64,000 nt of DNA from Rhabditoides inermis (Eukaryota > Nematoda > Chromadorea > Rhabditida > Rhabditidae), in contig CAWZYM010000146.1 in the NCBI GenBank assembly GCA_963966185.1, positions 354,001 to 418,000 on the forward strand, read 5' to 3'. Every line of letters begins with the position of its first letter. Position 1 is the first letter of the stretch. The notes below the pieces were generated by a model. That model did no database searches, was not told the origin of the DNA, and saw only the letters and a program-made list of their open reading frames with translations. This document shows, piece after piece, positions 1-14,176 of this stretch. Made by a program: the position numbers and the translations under genes.

Positions 1-127
1 CGAACACGTGCGGCCGCGGCGACGGCGTCTTCACTACCGGAGACGACGCCTTCGACTTCTCCTCCTTCTCCTCCTTCGGCTCGCCGGCTGCAAGGGAGAA
101 GGTGAGGCACTGATAGAGAGAGGGGGA

Positions 128-181
<54 letters not shown>

Positions 182-3041
182 GGTGTGCTGACCTGCGATG
201 CCGGCGAGTTGCTGCTTGAACGAGTCCATCGCTGCCTTCATCTGCATCTGCAGCATGTACTGCTGCTGCAGCATCATCATCTGCGACAGCGCGTCCCCGC
301 CAGACGGCAGCATCTGAACGCCAGTGATAAGTTCAGTCAGTGATCAGCTGATTAGCTGATCGGTGATCAGTGATCAGTCAGTGTGCTAGTAGAGGGAGAG
401 AAAAAGAGGAATGGAAAAACGAAGAGACAGGCAGTGATGTGGTCAATCAGTGATCAGCTGATCAGTGATAAGCTGATCACTATCAGTGTTTTGCTCACCT
501 GTTGCATGAGCATAGCTGGCATAGGGAGGGCGGGAGTGGCGGGGGCAGCGGCGGCGGCTGGGGAGCCTGCAGCCTCCTCCCCCGAGGGAGACGCCGACGC
601 GCGCGCCACTGGGGGCAGCATCATTTGTTCGGCTGGAAGAAAGGGGGTAAGAGAGGGAGAGAGGCAGAGAGGGAGAGAGAGAGAAAGGGAAAGAGGGAGA
701 GAGGGAGAGGGAGAAAGGGAGAGAGGGAGAGAGGGAGAGAGAGAGAAAGGGAGAGAGGGAGAGAGAAAGAGAGAGAAAGGGAGAGAGGGAGAGAGAGAGA
801 GGGAGAGAGAGAGAGAGAGAAAGAGATGGGACTGACCGAGCGCACTCTGCTGTGCCATGAGTGCCATGAGTGCGGAGCTGTCTTGTCCGGCCGCGAACAG
901 CGAGAAGTCTGCCGGCATCGGTGCCCCACCAGCACCCATCATTGGCGCCGCGTACGGGTGGTGCGAGGTGCGCTCCTGCAAGGTATACGGTACTGTGTGC
1001 TATAGTATTCTCCTACAGTATTCCAGAATAGTATCTGTACCTGCTTCCTCCACTTGGCGCGTCGGTTCTGGAACCAGACCTGGACGCGAGCTTCGGTGAG
1101 GCTGACTCGAGCGGCCAGTTCTTCCCTGCAAGGTGTGAAAATGAGCGGGTACGGTATGAATGAGTGAGTGTTACTCGTCAAGTGTCCGTCTCTCACACCT
1201 GTCTCCCGATCAGCTGTTCGTCTCAAGATGCGATCAATAGGTGCGAACTGGCTGCTAGTCGCTAATTGAGGCAACAGGTGCCCCCTCCGCCGAAACCAAA
1301 GACACCCGCTTCGCCCATTAGAGCCGCACACGCGCGCGCAATCGCCCCTAATTAGCCAATAATTTGCATATCACCCCTCGGGCGATATTGGCACCAGGGC
1401 TTCTCTAATACTATAATTTCCACGTTCCTCCCTGCCAGGTATATGGGCAATAATCGAATCTATAATGTGTGTGGTTGAGTGAGAGAAGAGAAGAGGATGT
1501 GTGGATGGCAATAACATTCTCTCGGCGCGACGCATCTCTAATAGCGCCTAATTCACTTTATTATTATTACTACTAGTAGGAAGGGAGATTGTGTGTGAGT
1601 GAGTTGAAAGACCTAACGAGCCCATTCACGCTATTAATCGCATTGTGAAAGGCGAACGACAACAACGACAAAAGAGATCGTGTGTCGCGGTTGCGTGCCC
1701 CCCGCCTGGCATGGTTCCATTTGCGCGCCGTTGTGCAGCAGCAGTGTGCTCTGACACCCACCCACACACACACACACTCGCTGTGCACAAACACAATCAC
1801 ATCACCGGGCTGTGGTTATGAAAACAGTGCAAGTGCGTCAATGGGTGGGCGAAGGCTGTCCCGCAACAGACCCAATCCCCCGGCTTATCCCGGCGTCTTA
1901 TATTTAGCCGCCGAATCCCCGCTCATTCACGTTTAGCAAAGTCACAGGAGACACCTTTCGACAATCTAGTGACTAGTAGTACACTTGTAAGCGCGTCTCG
2001 CGAACACGGATCAAGCGCCCCTGGATACTACGGTCATTACACGTGTGAATGGCCCCCAGCATGTGTGTCAAAGGGCGCGCGCCGCTAGCCCGCGGCTCCC
2101 CCTCCCCCGAGTGCCATCGGGCCTGACCTTGTACCGGACACATTTCACACGCTCTCTCGAGGGCTACTTGAGCTGCGCCATTCGCTCCAGGCAATTTCCG
2201 CCGTGATACGCAGTGCTACGCAGGCAAAATGATCTCAAAAGCGACCGCCGCGGCTATCAAGCGTGATAATTCGTCGGTGGACGGCTGCAATTAGCGTCCT
2301 CGACCATGGACGCATTAATTAGCGAATCTCGGTGGCTCGAGCGATTATGCGTCGCTTTGTGCTTGCTCGTTCACACAGTCGCAGATCCAACATCGTGATT
2401 TACTGTAATTCGAAAGTCGCCCTCGCTCGCTCGAGCGTAATCGGGCTGAATTGTGCGAAGGCATTGCAAGAAACCACACAGACACACATACATAGAACAG
2501 CTCAAACACATGTCGCCGCGTCCTTCACTCCCTCATTTCAAATCATTGCGCACCCCGCGCGCGCTTAATTGACCCCAACAGCAAGGTGGTCTCTCTCGCT
2601 AATTTGCATATGCAAACGCTGAATTTGCATAATCGTCTAGTCGCTCTCACCTGGTGAATACGTCGGGGTAGTGGGTGCGCGCGAAAACCTTCTCCAACTC
2701 GTCGAGCTGGAACGCCGAGAACGTGGTACGGTAGCTGGAACGGGTACTGTAAGGGTACGGTATGTTGGATTTCGACGTACCGTCGCTGCTTGCGCTTTCC
2801 GTTCTCATCCGGAGAGTTGCTGCCGTCTGGCGAGCAATCGAGGGCGTCCGAGACAGATGGGGTAGAGTCATGCATCGGGGCACCTAGAAGGAGAGGATGA
2901 GAGAAAGAACAGGGAGACGCGTACTCACTCATCGTCTTCTCCTTCTCGTTGTCCGGAGAGATGGCTTGCGCGAAGCTGGCGAGCCGGACCGGGTCCAGCA
3001 GGTGACCGAACTGCTCCATCTGTCTCTACAGAGGGGAGCGT

Positions 3042-3090
<49 letters not shown>

Positions 3091-3176
3091 TGTCCCACCT
3101 GCAGAGCGACGGACAGGTCGGGAACTCCGGCGAGTCCACCGCGCATCAGCATCTGGGGCATGTTGAGAGTGTTCAT
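1..3176 (-). CDS. alr-1: Paired-class homeobox transcription factor, aristaless/Arx type (3' end outside window)
   Basis: Nuclear DNA-binding regulator. Minus-strand exons joined by phase: 3099-3176, 2929-3019, 2781-2883, 2651-2734, 1041-1125, 837-975, 499-632, 193-313 and 1-87 (runs off the window). The homeodomain spans about residues 89-148 and is split over three exons. It carries the helix-3 core [14 protein letters not shown] with Gln50 and Asn51, and an N-terminal arm RRYRTTF. The segment [12 protein letters not shown] is typical of the aristaless/Arx/Alx group, and my recollection of nematode ALR-1 fits it best; Drgx or Alx-like relatives are the alternative. After the homeodomain come Ala/Pro-rich, Met/Gln-rich and Lys/Glu-rich stretches. 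The start at 3176 directly follows an AG acceptor-like site (trans-splice site or internal exon), so further 5' exons are possible. Introns range from 46 bp to about 1.5 kb; several are filled by AG/CT repeat. No stop codon is seen because the gene leaves the window. Confidence 0.85.
131..180. repeat. (GA)25 microsatellite in alr-1 intron
   Basis: A perfect GA dinucleotide run fills most of the short intron between the exons at 1-87 and 193-313. On the sense strand of the gene it reads (CT)n and lies between the donor and the TTGCAG acceptor. Confidence 0.95.
640..828. repeat. Purine-rich GA/GGGA imperfect repeat in alr-1 intron
   Basis: About 190 bp of nearly pure purine on the plus strand, built from GAGAGG, GAGAAAGG and GA units. 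It makes up the intron between exons 837-975 and 499-632. Translations of this tract give only Arg/Glu or Ser/Leu repeats and are not genes. Confidence 0.9.
2602..2630. promoter_or_regulatory. Clustered octamer (ATTTGCAT) sites in alr-1 intron
   Basis: Two ATTTGCAT octamers (2602-2609 and 2623-2630) and an overlapping inverted ATGCAAAC copy lie just downstream of the second homeobox exon, inside the 1.5-kb intron. Octamers are known POU-factor sites. A third copy is at 1362-1369 in the same intron, next to TAATTAG. The sites are visible; a role in alr-1 control is inference. Confidence 0.35.
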
Positions 3177-6100
3177 CTGAATGGGTGGAGTGTGAAGGCG
3201 TGCATTCGGGGAATACGCTGACGCGGATGATGAGATGACAAAGCGCGACAGAATCACGGCGCGATATGAGTGGATTGCACTAACGGGATTGTGAGATGAG
3301 CACGATAAAACGGAAGTAACGATATAACACATTTGTTTGGAGTGACGATATGTGAACGTGTGTGAATAGGGAAAACAGGGCTCTCAGTCCGCGAGGTGTC
3401 ACAAGCAAGCGCCGCCGAATACTCACTCGGAGTAATTGCATTAGAGAGTATTAGGCTGGAGACGATTTCCTGTTTCGCCTCGCCCCCTCTCGTTTCGCCA
3501 CACTCTCTCCTCTCAGCAATCGAGGCGAGCCGCAAAATATAGACATGTTGTGTGCTCGAGGCTGACGCGAAAATCACTTGTACATGTATAAATAAATTGT
3601 TATTGCGCATTATACACATAGAGAGAGATTTGAATAAGCGAAGAGTCGTCCGGAAATGAGCAGAACCGACGCATGGAGACAGATTATGTCAAATTAATGC
3701 GTTTCCATCGAAGAAGAGAGAGCGAGAGAGCGGCTGCCACTAGCAACGATACCAACGTCCGAATGAATACACAATTAGATGGATTACGGGAGGCAGGTAA
3801 AGAGGCAAGCACACTTGTTACGGTAGGCGAGCCAGGATTCGAGTGGACAACCAGTTACGGTAAAAGTGATAGTGTTGACAGGCGCTGAGTGAATTAGAGA
3901 CAATGGGTAACCGGAGCCGAGGAGTGTGAGAAAAGGGGGAGAGGAGAAGGGAGGGAGGCGAAAAGCTCATTCAGAGAAAATGGAGGTCGCCAGCCTTTAT
4001 GAGACACACAATCTGGTATGAATGCAATTGGGAGTGGATCTGGGTGTCTCACATAGCCATTAGAATGAATACGCAACACTCGTACAGTAGCCAATTACCC
4101 GCATACTGTAGGATGGGGGAGAAAGGAGCACTGGTTGCGCCAATGTAACCGCACACACACACACACACACCGAGAGCAGTGGATAATATGCAAATGGGCC
4201 AATCGAGCATGGCTAATTGACAACTAATTACATGCCGCGCTGCGCGTCTGGCGCTCTCTCGAATGCGCGCGCTCTCTCGCCCGCCGACGCCCCGCCCCTT
4301 TTTCGAAGGTACGGTATAATTGCGATGTCGCGGGCACGCCCATATTGCCGCCGGGCATGGACACACGCGGATCAATCGATCGATTATCGATTGATTGCGC
4401 AGGTGACCGCCAATCATCTCTAATCAGCTAATCACTCGTACCGTCAATCCGCTCAACACCTCTACGCGCGTGATAAACCTTGTTAGACATAGTGATAAGC
4501 ACATTTGCCCCGGCGTAATTGATTTGATCAGTACTTACTACAGTATCTATCAGGACACGGATCGAGCTCATGTCGGTTACCGTATCTACTGACACGATCT
4601 AAATCCAGTTCGCCTATTAGTATTCGATTAGCTCACAGGATGTCAGCTGTCTATCGGCTAGTTACACAAGAATCCCCGATCGGGGCCTAGATCAGATTAG
4701 GAGATATACTGTAACGAGCGACTAATTGCAGCTATTACCCATGCGTTCTACTGTGTCTGTTCCAGCTATTCACAATCACTTCCGGCATCATACTCGAAAG
4801 GTAGTAAATGACCCTCAGACAGTTGTCCCACCGGATATGCTAACAACAGGTGAACACGGGTAAGTGTGGCGACCCCGGGGTGCGACCGGAGGGGTACTGT
4901 ACCCGCCGGCTACTGTAAGCGAGGCGCCAACAAGTGCATTACTGGTAATTACACGTACAGTGTGCCTCGGGGGCAAGACGCAAACACGAGCCAGCAGCCG
5001 CCGGCAGAAACTGATCAGAGAGAGGCGAGAGAGTGTGGAGAGAGAGAGCGCGCAGAGCGCATACACATAGACAATCACTATGCATTTTGGAATATGCGAA
5101 ATGACATAGGGGGGCTGGGGGTAGAATGGAATGGAGGGAATAATCCGAAAATGGCTCGTAATCGAATGGATTAGTTCCGCCCAGCTCTCTCTCTCTCTCT
5201 CTCTCTCTCTCTATTCACAACACCATAATTCGTGGCGCGAATTGTGCTGTGAAGAACGAAGTTTAGGGCGGGTGCGCGAGCCGCAAACCACGTCTCGGAA
5301 AAGTAGTTCGGAAAAAGAGAGACACCCCAGCTATTCTACATGTGAATATGCATGATCCGAAGAAGAGTGACAAGCGATTGAGCTCCTCTCCTCCGTAATC
5401 CCTCCTCCCTCTACCCTCCCTCGCCACCCGTTAGACTCGATTAGACGAGAGAGAGTGAGCCATACAAAAATAGAGCCAAGTCTACTATATCAACTAATCT
5501 GCAGACTCTCGGGGATCTCCTCCGCCACCCTCACTCACTCACAGCCTATATCGAGGAGGGGATGAGCGGGCGGGATAAGGGTGATAAGACTGATAAGCGG
5601 CCGCAAATCGCATCCCGACGCGCGTCAGTGAGGTGAGCACGTGTAGCAAACAACCAATGTGTCAGATGTGCTAGTGAGTGGGAGGAGGCGATGGCTACTG
5701 TCGCCAATCAATGGCGTCAGCCAAAAAGAGACTGTTTTGATATATGAATCGTCGGCGGGTGAATAGGATATAGGCAATTGAAGCTCGCTCGGCGAGCGCG
5801 CTCTATCGTCTATTAGCATTTATTACCTGTTCATGCTATTATCGTATTAGCAAGCGATTTAACTATTTACGCGTCCCATTCTCTTCCCCCGCGGCTAAAC
5901 AATCAATTACGAGAGTTACACTTTTTTCGATGTTTTCTGGTAATTCAATTTCGATAATATCGTCAATAGAAGACTATCTTTACGTGAGCCAGAATGATCC
6001 GGCACAAATTGTCGAGCAAGAAGGATTTCTATGAGATATAGGATATAGAGGGATAAAGGATATGATATGTTGACAATTCATGATAGAGCATGTATGGGTG

Positions 6101-6515
6101 AGTCAGTGAGTCAAAGTCACATCAGCACTGATTCGAATCTGTGTGAGTGGTTGCTGCACCAGTATAACTCGGCTAAACCATAATCTACCCTTTTCCCATA
6201 ATAGCTCACAGCTCATATTCAACTTGTTTTGTCGAAAATTTGTCGGTGCGTTTTGCCGGCAATCAAAATAAATGGACGCGCTAAGCTCTTGATGGGTCTA
6301 TAAAGAAGAAAGGCAGAGGGGGGCAGGAACAACACAACAAAATAACCAGATAGATTAGGGAGGATATTGGAGTGCGACTGTGCCGAGCATACAAATGTAT
6401 ATGCTATAGGTAAAGGGCAAACGCATAATAAATCGTGTTTCAAACACGAGGATTAGGCACTTGAAATTGAGACAGTTTGATTGGCGGCCATGCACTTTTG
6501 GTTTGAGGCGATCAT

Positions 6516-6561
<46 letters not shown>

Positions 6562-7795
6562 GCGCGCGGACCCTACAGTAACCCGGGTATCGATATTGCA
6601 TTAGCCGTATCAGCGCACGGAATTAGGAGGACAGTGATTAGTCAGATTAGTGATTGGAGCTATTAAGGTAGGGAGAGCTGATATGTGATTGGAGTGAGTG
6701 GTATTGCGTATTTCGAAATGGATTAATAATTTTACAGCAACGGTGACTATGTGTTTGACTAAACAGCGTTCGATCATCACTCTGTTATCTCAAAAAAAAA
6801 GAACGTAAGACGTGAGTACAGCCGTCCTATAACACGCTAGTGACGAGTCACTCTTTACAATAACATTATTTATAGTGAGCGTATGTTTTGGGTACAAACG
6901 GAACAAAGGCTAGAATTCGAAAACCGAACTCTTAATATTAATGACAGTGTACTTACTACATAGCGGATAACGTAGATCTTCAGTGAACGTTCAAAAAACG
7001 CGGATTTTGAAGACAGAAGAGAACAGAGTGCGTAAGTGACTAAGCGACATAATGAATGTGATTTCTCGGCGTCTTTCTAATCCTGTTCACACCTCCCTCC
7101 ATAACGCTATAAGCACGCCAATAAGCCGATTAATGCTATTATCAACTGATTATCACAACATTCTTTCCTGTTTGGTCTCGAGAGGCGAGACGTCCTTTCC
7201 CCGCGCTGTGTTACTCTTTACACAAGCGCTTATGATTCTTATGAAATGGGCGAAATGTTGTAGTTATTACTCCACCCGATTACCAGAATAAGAGGGCATT
7301 AGATGATACACATAAATGCGAATGCATAAACAGTATAAATAGATTCATAAATCGGAGTGAAATCAAAGGACACACCTCTCTCTCACTCGCCCGCCAAAAT
7401 AAGCACAAGGCTAGACTCGGACTACCGTAGCCGAATCTGGCCCATGCTTATTAGCTGATACATTATGTTTATGGAATAAACGACGCGTGGCGAAATATGC
7501 ACGCCGTTTTGTGGGCGCACCCCGCAATTTCAGAAAGGAGCAGAGAGACCTCACCCATAGGTAATAACTAATAAGTAGCCATGGTTGGAGGAGAGAGCTT
7601 AAGTGGCTGGGGCCAAATCATGGGCCCTCAAGCACGCAACGGCAGGAAATGTTATTAGAGGGTGGAGAGCGCGCATTGCTTTACTTTGGAAGAATGTGAC
7701 GTAGAGAGAAAAGGGAAGGTTGATTTGTTTCCACCGCGCATTCTGATCGCTGTCCAATCTCGTCGCATACAACCCATATCCGGCAATTTTGGGGG

Positions 7796-7837
<42 letters not shown>

Positions 7838-9600
7838 GTGGAAACAGAGAGAGGAAGCAATTTCACCTCTCACCGAATTACGCTCCAATACCAATACCGC
7901 AAGAGCAAGGTATACAACAATTACGTCCAATGTCCCCTATCCTACTGTTAGTTACTACACACAACAACTCACAGAACGAATATGTTAATTATGAAGAAGC
8001 TTGGCGCGCTCGCCGTCGGGTATCCTGCAAATAATAACATCAATTATATTATAATGTGAGTAATGGGGCGGCGAGTGAGGCGAGAGAGTGTGCGCGCGGG
8101 AGAGAGCGGCAGAGAAGCGCGCGCACACAGGTAGAAATATGATATGATGACTACTACTTGATTAGAAATGATTAGAATTTCAGGCGGGCCGGCGGGCAGA
8201 ATGTAATAAACATTAATTGACGCAATATAGGCAGAGAGAGGGGAGAGATACAGAATGATAAAGAGAGGGGAGAGAGAATGAGAGACCGATGGTTGTAAAC
8301 TAATGCTCCCATGTTAGCAAGCCCTAATAGGGTAAACGACTTATGGCCATACAATGACCATAAATAACTGTGGATACAATATCGTATATCGTAGTTATAC
8401 TCTGGGGAGAGAGGGGTAGCGTCACTAGGCCCGAATATGAAACATAAGCCTTCTAATCTTCCAGCGGACCCGCCCGAAACTAATGCCTTCTTGCCTTCTC
8501 GCGAAATCCCGCCTAACTAATCTCATTTATTGCTCGAAAGAAGCGAAAGAGGAGGGAAAAGATTATGAATCCGGGTACCCCTCAACTGCTTCTGAAACAT
8601 TGAACCAAATTGAGAGTACAGTATGGCCGCATTGCTCACAGTTCTACGAATTAATATCTACTAACCTACAGCGGTTACGAAAAATGTAACACAGTACGTA
8701 CATCACCATCTACGAATTTCGCATTGTGCTATGCACACTTGTCGTGAGCAGGATCCGAGCCCACCTAACCCTCCTGTTATTTATCGCATACATTTTGTGC
8801 ACACACCGAGAAAAAGATGCTCTATAATTTCGCTTCTTTCACGGCTTTCAGCGTAAAATTGTAGGATGTAAAATGGGCCTATGACGCAAAAAAAACGAGA
8901 GCGAATAGGAAGTTAAGTAAGAAAAAAAACATTAAGAGAAAATGCTTATTTGCAATAATATTTTGTTATCGCGAGGTTTGAAAGTGAAAGTGGGTCATAG
9001 ATGAGGGGACAAGGGCAGTTAGAAGTGTGAAGTGAGTGAGGCGAAGACGAGTTTGGAGTTTGGATTGGAGGTGTAATGAGGTGTGAACGCACTATTCCAA
9101 GGAGTCGAGGGAGAACCCGCCTCGCAAAATGAACATCACTATTCACGCTGACATTAAGGTGCGATGCTAAATGCTTCCACTTATAGTCAACAGGGTATTT
9201 ATAGTAGACTCTCTAACTGTTAAACGATTAACCTTAGCTTCACTAATTAGATGTCAAGTGCATTACTGCGGTAACGGAATAACATATTTTAATCTAATAG
9301 GCGTAGTTCGTATAAATAGAAAAAGCGAGAGGTCTCCGGAGGGTTTTTGAAGGACAAATCAGCGCTTCTGTTCACAGTTTCTAATGTTAGGGAACAAGAA
9401 ATGAATTAGAAAAAGAGTAAAAACGAGTGAATCATCTGGAATAGCTAGTTCTACTCGGTATATATCCAACACGCAACGTGAGTACGTGAATAAAAGTGTC
9501 GAGATTTAATCAACGAGGATTATAGTATTAATACGCTCTCTTCCTTATCCAATTTCCAATTAGCTACTGCGGTGTAGGAAGGAGGAAAGAGAGAAAGAGA
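3177..9600. other. Non-coding upstream region of the homeobox gene, part 1
   Basis: No open frame here looks like an exon. The stretch lies 5' of the minus-strand homeobox gene and could be upstream DNA or a long first intron. It holds AG/CT microsatellites at about 5185-5212, 6519-6559 and 7801-7836, a CA run at 4151-4170, a perfect octamer ATGCAAAT at 4188-4195 beside CCAAT, and many TAATTA-like homeodomain sites. The density of such sites suggests regulatory DNA; this is inference. Confidence 0.5.
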
Positions 9601-9889
9601 GAGAGAGAAAGCTTCGAGTTATTAATTCAATATAGATATATTGGAATTCCGTTTCGCTTGATATATGAGAGTTGCAGTGAGCGAGAAATGAAGTAGGCAA
9701 AAATGTAGTATAATTCTTTCAATGACGCGTGCTTTGAATATAAATTCAAAACAGTATTTGTCCCATCAAACCACAAACTACAAAGCAGAGAGACAAGTGT
9801 GGCAAAATCATGAAAGATGATACCTCGGAGAATCGGCAGAACACACTACTTCCAAAGGCCCGCACGAAAAAAGGGGCGGTGACGCGGGG

Positions 9890-10060
9890 GCAGTGGGGGC
9901 GGGGCTTAGCCGTCTCATCCAATCAGCGGGCGCGCCGCACCCAACCGCCACCCGCTAACTCGATTGGCAGACAAGTCGAGTACGGTAGAACGAGTGAGGC
10001 ACACCACACCAGACAATTGTGGCAATGACCGGAAGTCACCGGAAGTGAATGATGTCATCT
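9890..10060. promoter_or_regulatory. GC-box / CCAAT / tandem ETS-like cluster
   Basis: A compact set of promoter-type motifs: a GGGGGCGGGGC GC-box near 9894-9905, CCAATCAG near 9919-9926, an inverted CCAAT (GATTGGC) at 9962-9968, then two ACCGGAAGT ETS-type sites at 10028-10036 and 10038-10046, followed by TGATGTCA. The base composition here is locally G+C-rich compared with the AT-rich flanks. No exon can be tied to it, so it could be a distal element, or the promoter of a gene I cannot see. Confidence 0.35.
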
Positions 10061-13000
10061 AGGAGAGAGGATATTGGCAGTAGAGAGAAAGAGGGGGGGC
10101 GTGTCTCAAGGGCTATTGAGTGGCATGTCAGACAAGGCTGGTAGCCTGGCAGTCAAAAGAAGGGATTGGGTAATATGGTATATCACATAACACGACTTGT
10201 TTTGACGTGCCGCAATCAAGCCGCGAGGGGGATCCAAATCGTCAAGGAACTATCAAAGGCTTACTGAGTTTGGATTGAAATGCGAGTGTGGGGGATTAGG
10301 CATGCAGCGATGGGAGAGACATTTCGGGGAAGAGTGGGAGGATACACATCGCGCATGCATGGGTTGTAATGGGCTGTGATACGTGGTGGGTGGCCCCCGC
10401 TGCCTTATTGCCACCGCGCACACTGTATCCATAATGAGGTGAGATGGGCATGGCGCCACAAAGACTACAAAGGATGGGAGGGAACGGGGCAAGGCAGCTG
10501 CCCTACTCCTCTCACCCTCCTGTCCCATTCACTCACCCTCTAATTCGAAGCGATATACGCGCGTAATGTGGCCCGGCCGCCTAAAACGTCTTATTCGGTA
10601 AACAGCGGGGCGGGAGGGCGGAAGGCATAAGGTGCGCCCATCAATCACTCCATACGCGACGGCCCCGTGTTTAGACTATTAGCCGTGTCTATTAGAGCGA
10701 GAGCGAGAGAGCCGGAATGGTAATAACATATAGCTGAGAGGGGAATTATGGCATAACCAATGGAGGGAGTGTTTTTGGTGGAGTGGTGGAGACACAGTTC
10801 GGTTAATCATTAGCAGAGACAGAGATACGCGGATGGTGAAACGTATTTGATGGCAAGTGCGATTTGTCAGTAGCGGGAGATGAAAGGAGGCGACGGTCTA
10901 GAATGCGCGCGCCGCATAATTCACAGATTTGTCTGGTGAAGAGATGGAATTGGCGCTGGCTCCGATGTGAGATGGGTACGATTCAATGGCGCGCGAATCC
11001 ACGTGGTCTGATCCCCTCAACTATACCCCTCTCACCCCCTTCCATCCTCTTCCTCTCCGTGTCTCTCTTTTGGCACACTAATCTCGAAATACAGCCCGGA
11101 TCATCCGGCAATGTTAATGCAGTTCAAACAGTTGAAGTATATTTTCGGGAATCTCAGTTTGACGCACATGTGCAAAAGCAATCCACCCACACAGGATAGG
11201 AAGGATTTGAATAATTAAAAGTGAAAAAAGAAGAAAAATCTGTGGCCTGTTCACACTACCGGTGCTACACTGCCGTAGCGCAACGCGTACCGATGTTGAG
11301 AGCCTTTAAACTATGAACAATCTAGGAAGAATTGCGAGTTCTAAGTCATCATCATCGCATTGCCACGCCGCACTAGTCTGCTTACGGCAAGGTGAATCCT
11401 GTGACATTATATCATACCCAGTTTAGCGGTACAGTTTTAAGAGACGTCAGATTGTGTTGTTATTCCGGTCAGATAATAAACCTCAAATCCTTGAGGAAGG
11501 CCGTCGGATCTGGATGGAGGATGGAGGGGGAGGGGGATCTTGTCTTCGATACTATGCAATTATTTGTCCATAAACAGGTAAACAGTCCATTTAGACGGGA
11601 TTCTAGCCGGCGTCGATTCACGCACTAATCTCCTAATTATTGACTTGACTCCGCGTCCTGAATGAATAGATCAAAGAATACCGTAGCCCCCTCCGATTCG
11701 TTTAGGGACCAATTACAGGCTACCGTATGCCTTCGCCTAACAAAATATATCCGCCACTAATCACCGGAAGCTGGTCTAGCGGGAAGGGGGCCTGCCGAAT
11801 AATAAGCATAACGAAAGAATAGAATTCCTGCGCCTGTCGTCTGACTCTCTCACTTTCCCGCACTCTCTATCTCATTCTCGCCGCCCCACTTGTCTACCTA
11901 TGCAATAATGAGCGAAAATGAGGGTAGCGAGAGAACAATGTGCAATTAGATATTGCGAGATTGTCGCAATCTCTCTCGCTCTCGAAATTCGTTCAGCGCT
12001 CGCTCGACAATTGAAATTGTTTGTGTGTGCCATGGGGCATACGGTAGTGCGTCTTAATTGCGACAGCTCTGACAGCAGCCATTCAAATGCGCGTCTCTCG
12101 AATTGGCTAATATCGAGGCAGCGGCGGAAGAGATTTGTACAAGCGCTTATTGCATAGAACATGGAATCTTGGAATCGAAATGAAACGCGTTAAGCGAGGC
12201 GATATTGGGCGGTGGAAGGCTGGCAGTCTGCCCACCAAAAACTCGAGTGGGCAAATCGAATTCATGGCTCTTTCTGCTTTCTCGCAGCCCCTCCGGAATC
12301 ACTTAGTAATTGTTCATTAGAAAGAGGGGAAGCGAGGCGAAAGGCTAGACGGTGGCGAGAGAGCGCGGTGATGTGAGAGTGCGCAGACACACGCAAGGCC
12401 CGGCATAATCAAGTATGAATTGGGATTTCCAGTGTCGATTAAGGCATTACCGCTCAGCCCAGGCGGCCGCCCATTATTCTCCCCGGCTCGCAGCGAATCT
12501 TTCGAATCGAATTGAAGACGAATACATACAATATAGAATATAGGTGAAATTGAAAATACCAAGGAGTGAGCGCACATTCATTTATATAATGTAACTAATA
12601 CCATTCTAATGAATCTAATTTGCAACTAGTTACGTAGTACAAAGTAACATGGAGAGTAATCCGTGAAAGAGGTGAAACAATTTGATACTACTGATAATGA
12701 TAAACTACAAGATTACGAGAATTAATAGAAGTTCACAACATTACATATTCATATTCTTCTTGCACTTTTTCTGAACTTCTCAAAATAGTTAGTTGGGCTT
12801 GTGTAACTTATGCGAAAAGCTGTAGAAAATCCCCGTCTTATGTCACGTTGTCGAAACTCAAAATCCAAAAGTTTCGTTTTCATGGTGTCATTCGTAACAC
12901 TAATCTGTAAAGAATTATAATTTTAATGCGCCATTGACGGCATCCACCCACTTGCGAGACTGATTTGGAAAGACACGTGAGTGTTCCTTTTTCATATCAC

Positions 13001-13636
13001 ATTATCAGATTATCACAAACACTGATCTGAGTGAGTGACACATGTCTAGGAAGTGATTCGAATAATATGGTCATTACAATTGATGAATCAGACAGATTCA
13101 AGATCAGACGATGAAACGTTCAGTGATCAAAGCGCGGTTTTGTTTTATCTGATAATCGCGTAGACTGGACGATGTCTATCGCACTGTAGCTGATCCACAG
13201 CACATTAGAGTCGAAGCAACAGACGGTAGACCAGAAGAGAAAATGCGTGCGGTGAATGAATGGGGACCTTTCTATTTAGTATTTAGTAACACGCGCATTC
13301 TGCTTACTCACCACTCGAAACGAGATGATTACGCGATCACAAGTGAGAGGGAAACGAGAGAGCGAGCGATTCGAGAGGGTGCTGGCGGAGTGAGGGGACG
13401 AGAGAGTGTTGATTGGCGGGAGAGTGGGTGGAGTGATTGAAACTAGTGCGAAACCACATCATACATCGTAAACGGGCTGCTGCTAAACGGATTTCAAAAG
13501 AGTGGAGAGCCAGCTAATATTTCGAATTCGCACTTGAATAGAGCGAACCGTACAGCGATTGTCCCGATGGAAATTTGAAATATCTCACACTCACAGTTGT
13601 GAAAAAGCGCCTGCTAGTACATATGAGACACTACCC

Positions 13637-13681
<45 letters not shown>

Positions 13682-14100
13682 CACACGCCGATCTCTCTCG
13701 ATTATGAGTCTCACAAAGGTGCCGCGCGGTGGAGCGAAGAAAAGCCCCTTTTGAGAGATCGGAACGGGGCAATTGAAGTCTTTTGATTGCTGTCGTTTTT
13801 CATAGACTGCGTACGGTTGAAATGTTCCAAATGCCAATTTCAAGAATGAGAGGTTTGAACTCCGATATTCAAATTCAACTATACACGTTATCGAGGGATC
13901 GAACATGGTAGAAAGCGAATGAAGACAGTTACCGTACGCCAGTTGTTTGCATTGCCGCCGTTTCAATATATGGTGTATGGAGACACCCCAGACATTTAAC
14001 AGCGACATAATAATACGATGAGTCGGCCCAAAAAGGAGCGCGCATGCCCCACACATGCCTCCCATGTATCAATAACATTATGAATTATATCCACCTAGAG

Positions 14101-14124
14101 AGAGGAAGAAGGGGGAGAGAGAGG

Positions 14125-14176
<52 letters not shown>

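Noticed and set aside
383..835. Open frame rich in Arg/Glu over a GA repeat, and its Ser/Leu antisense frames
   Set aside because: Translation of simple repeat; the true homeobox exons lie on the minus strand around it in another frame.
3840..3880. B-box-like CGAATCCTGG on the minus strand
   Set aside because: No A-box or cloverleaf at the right distance.
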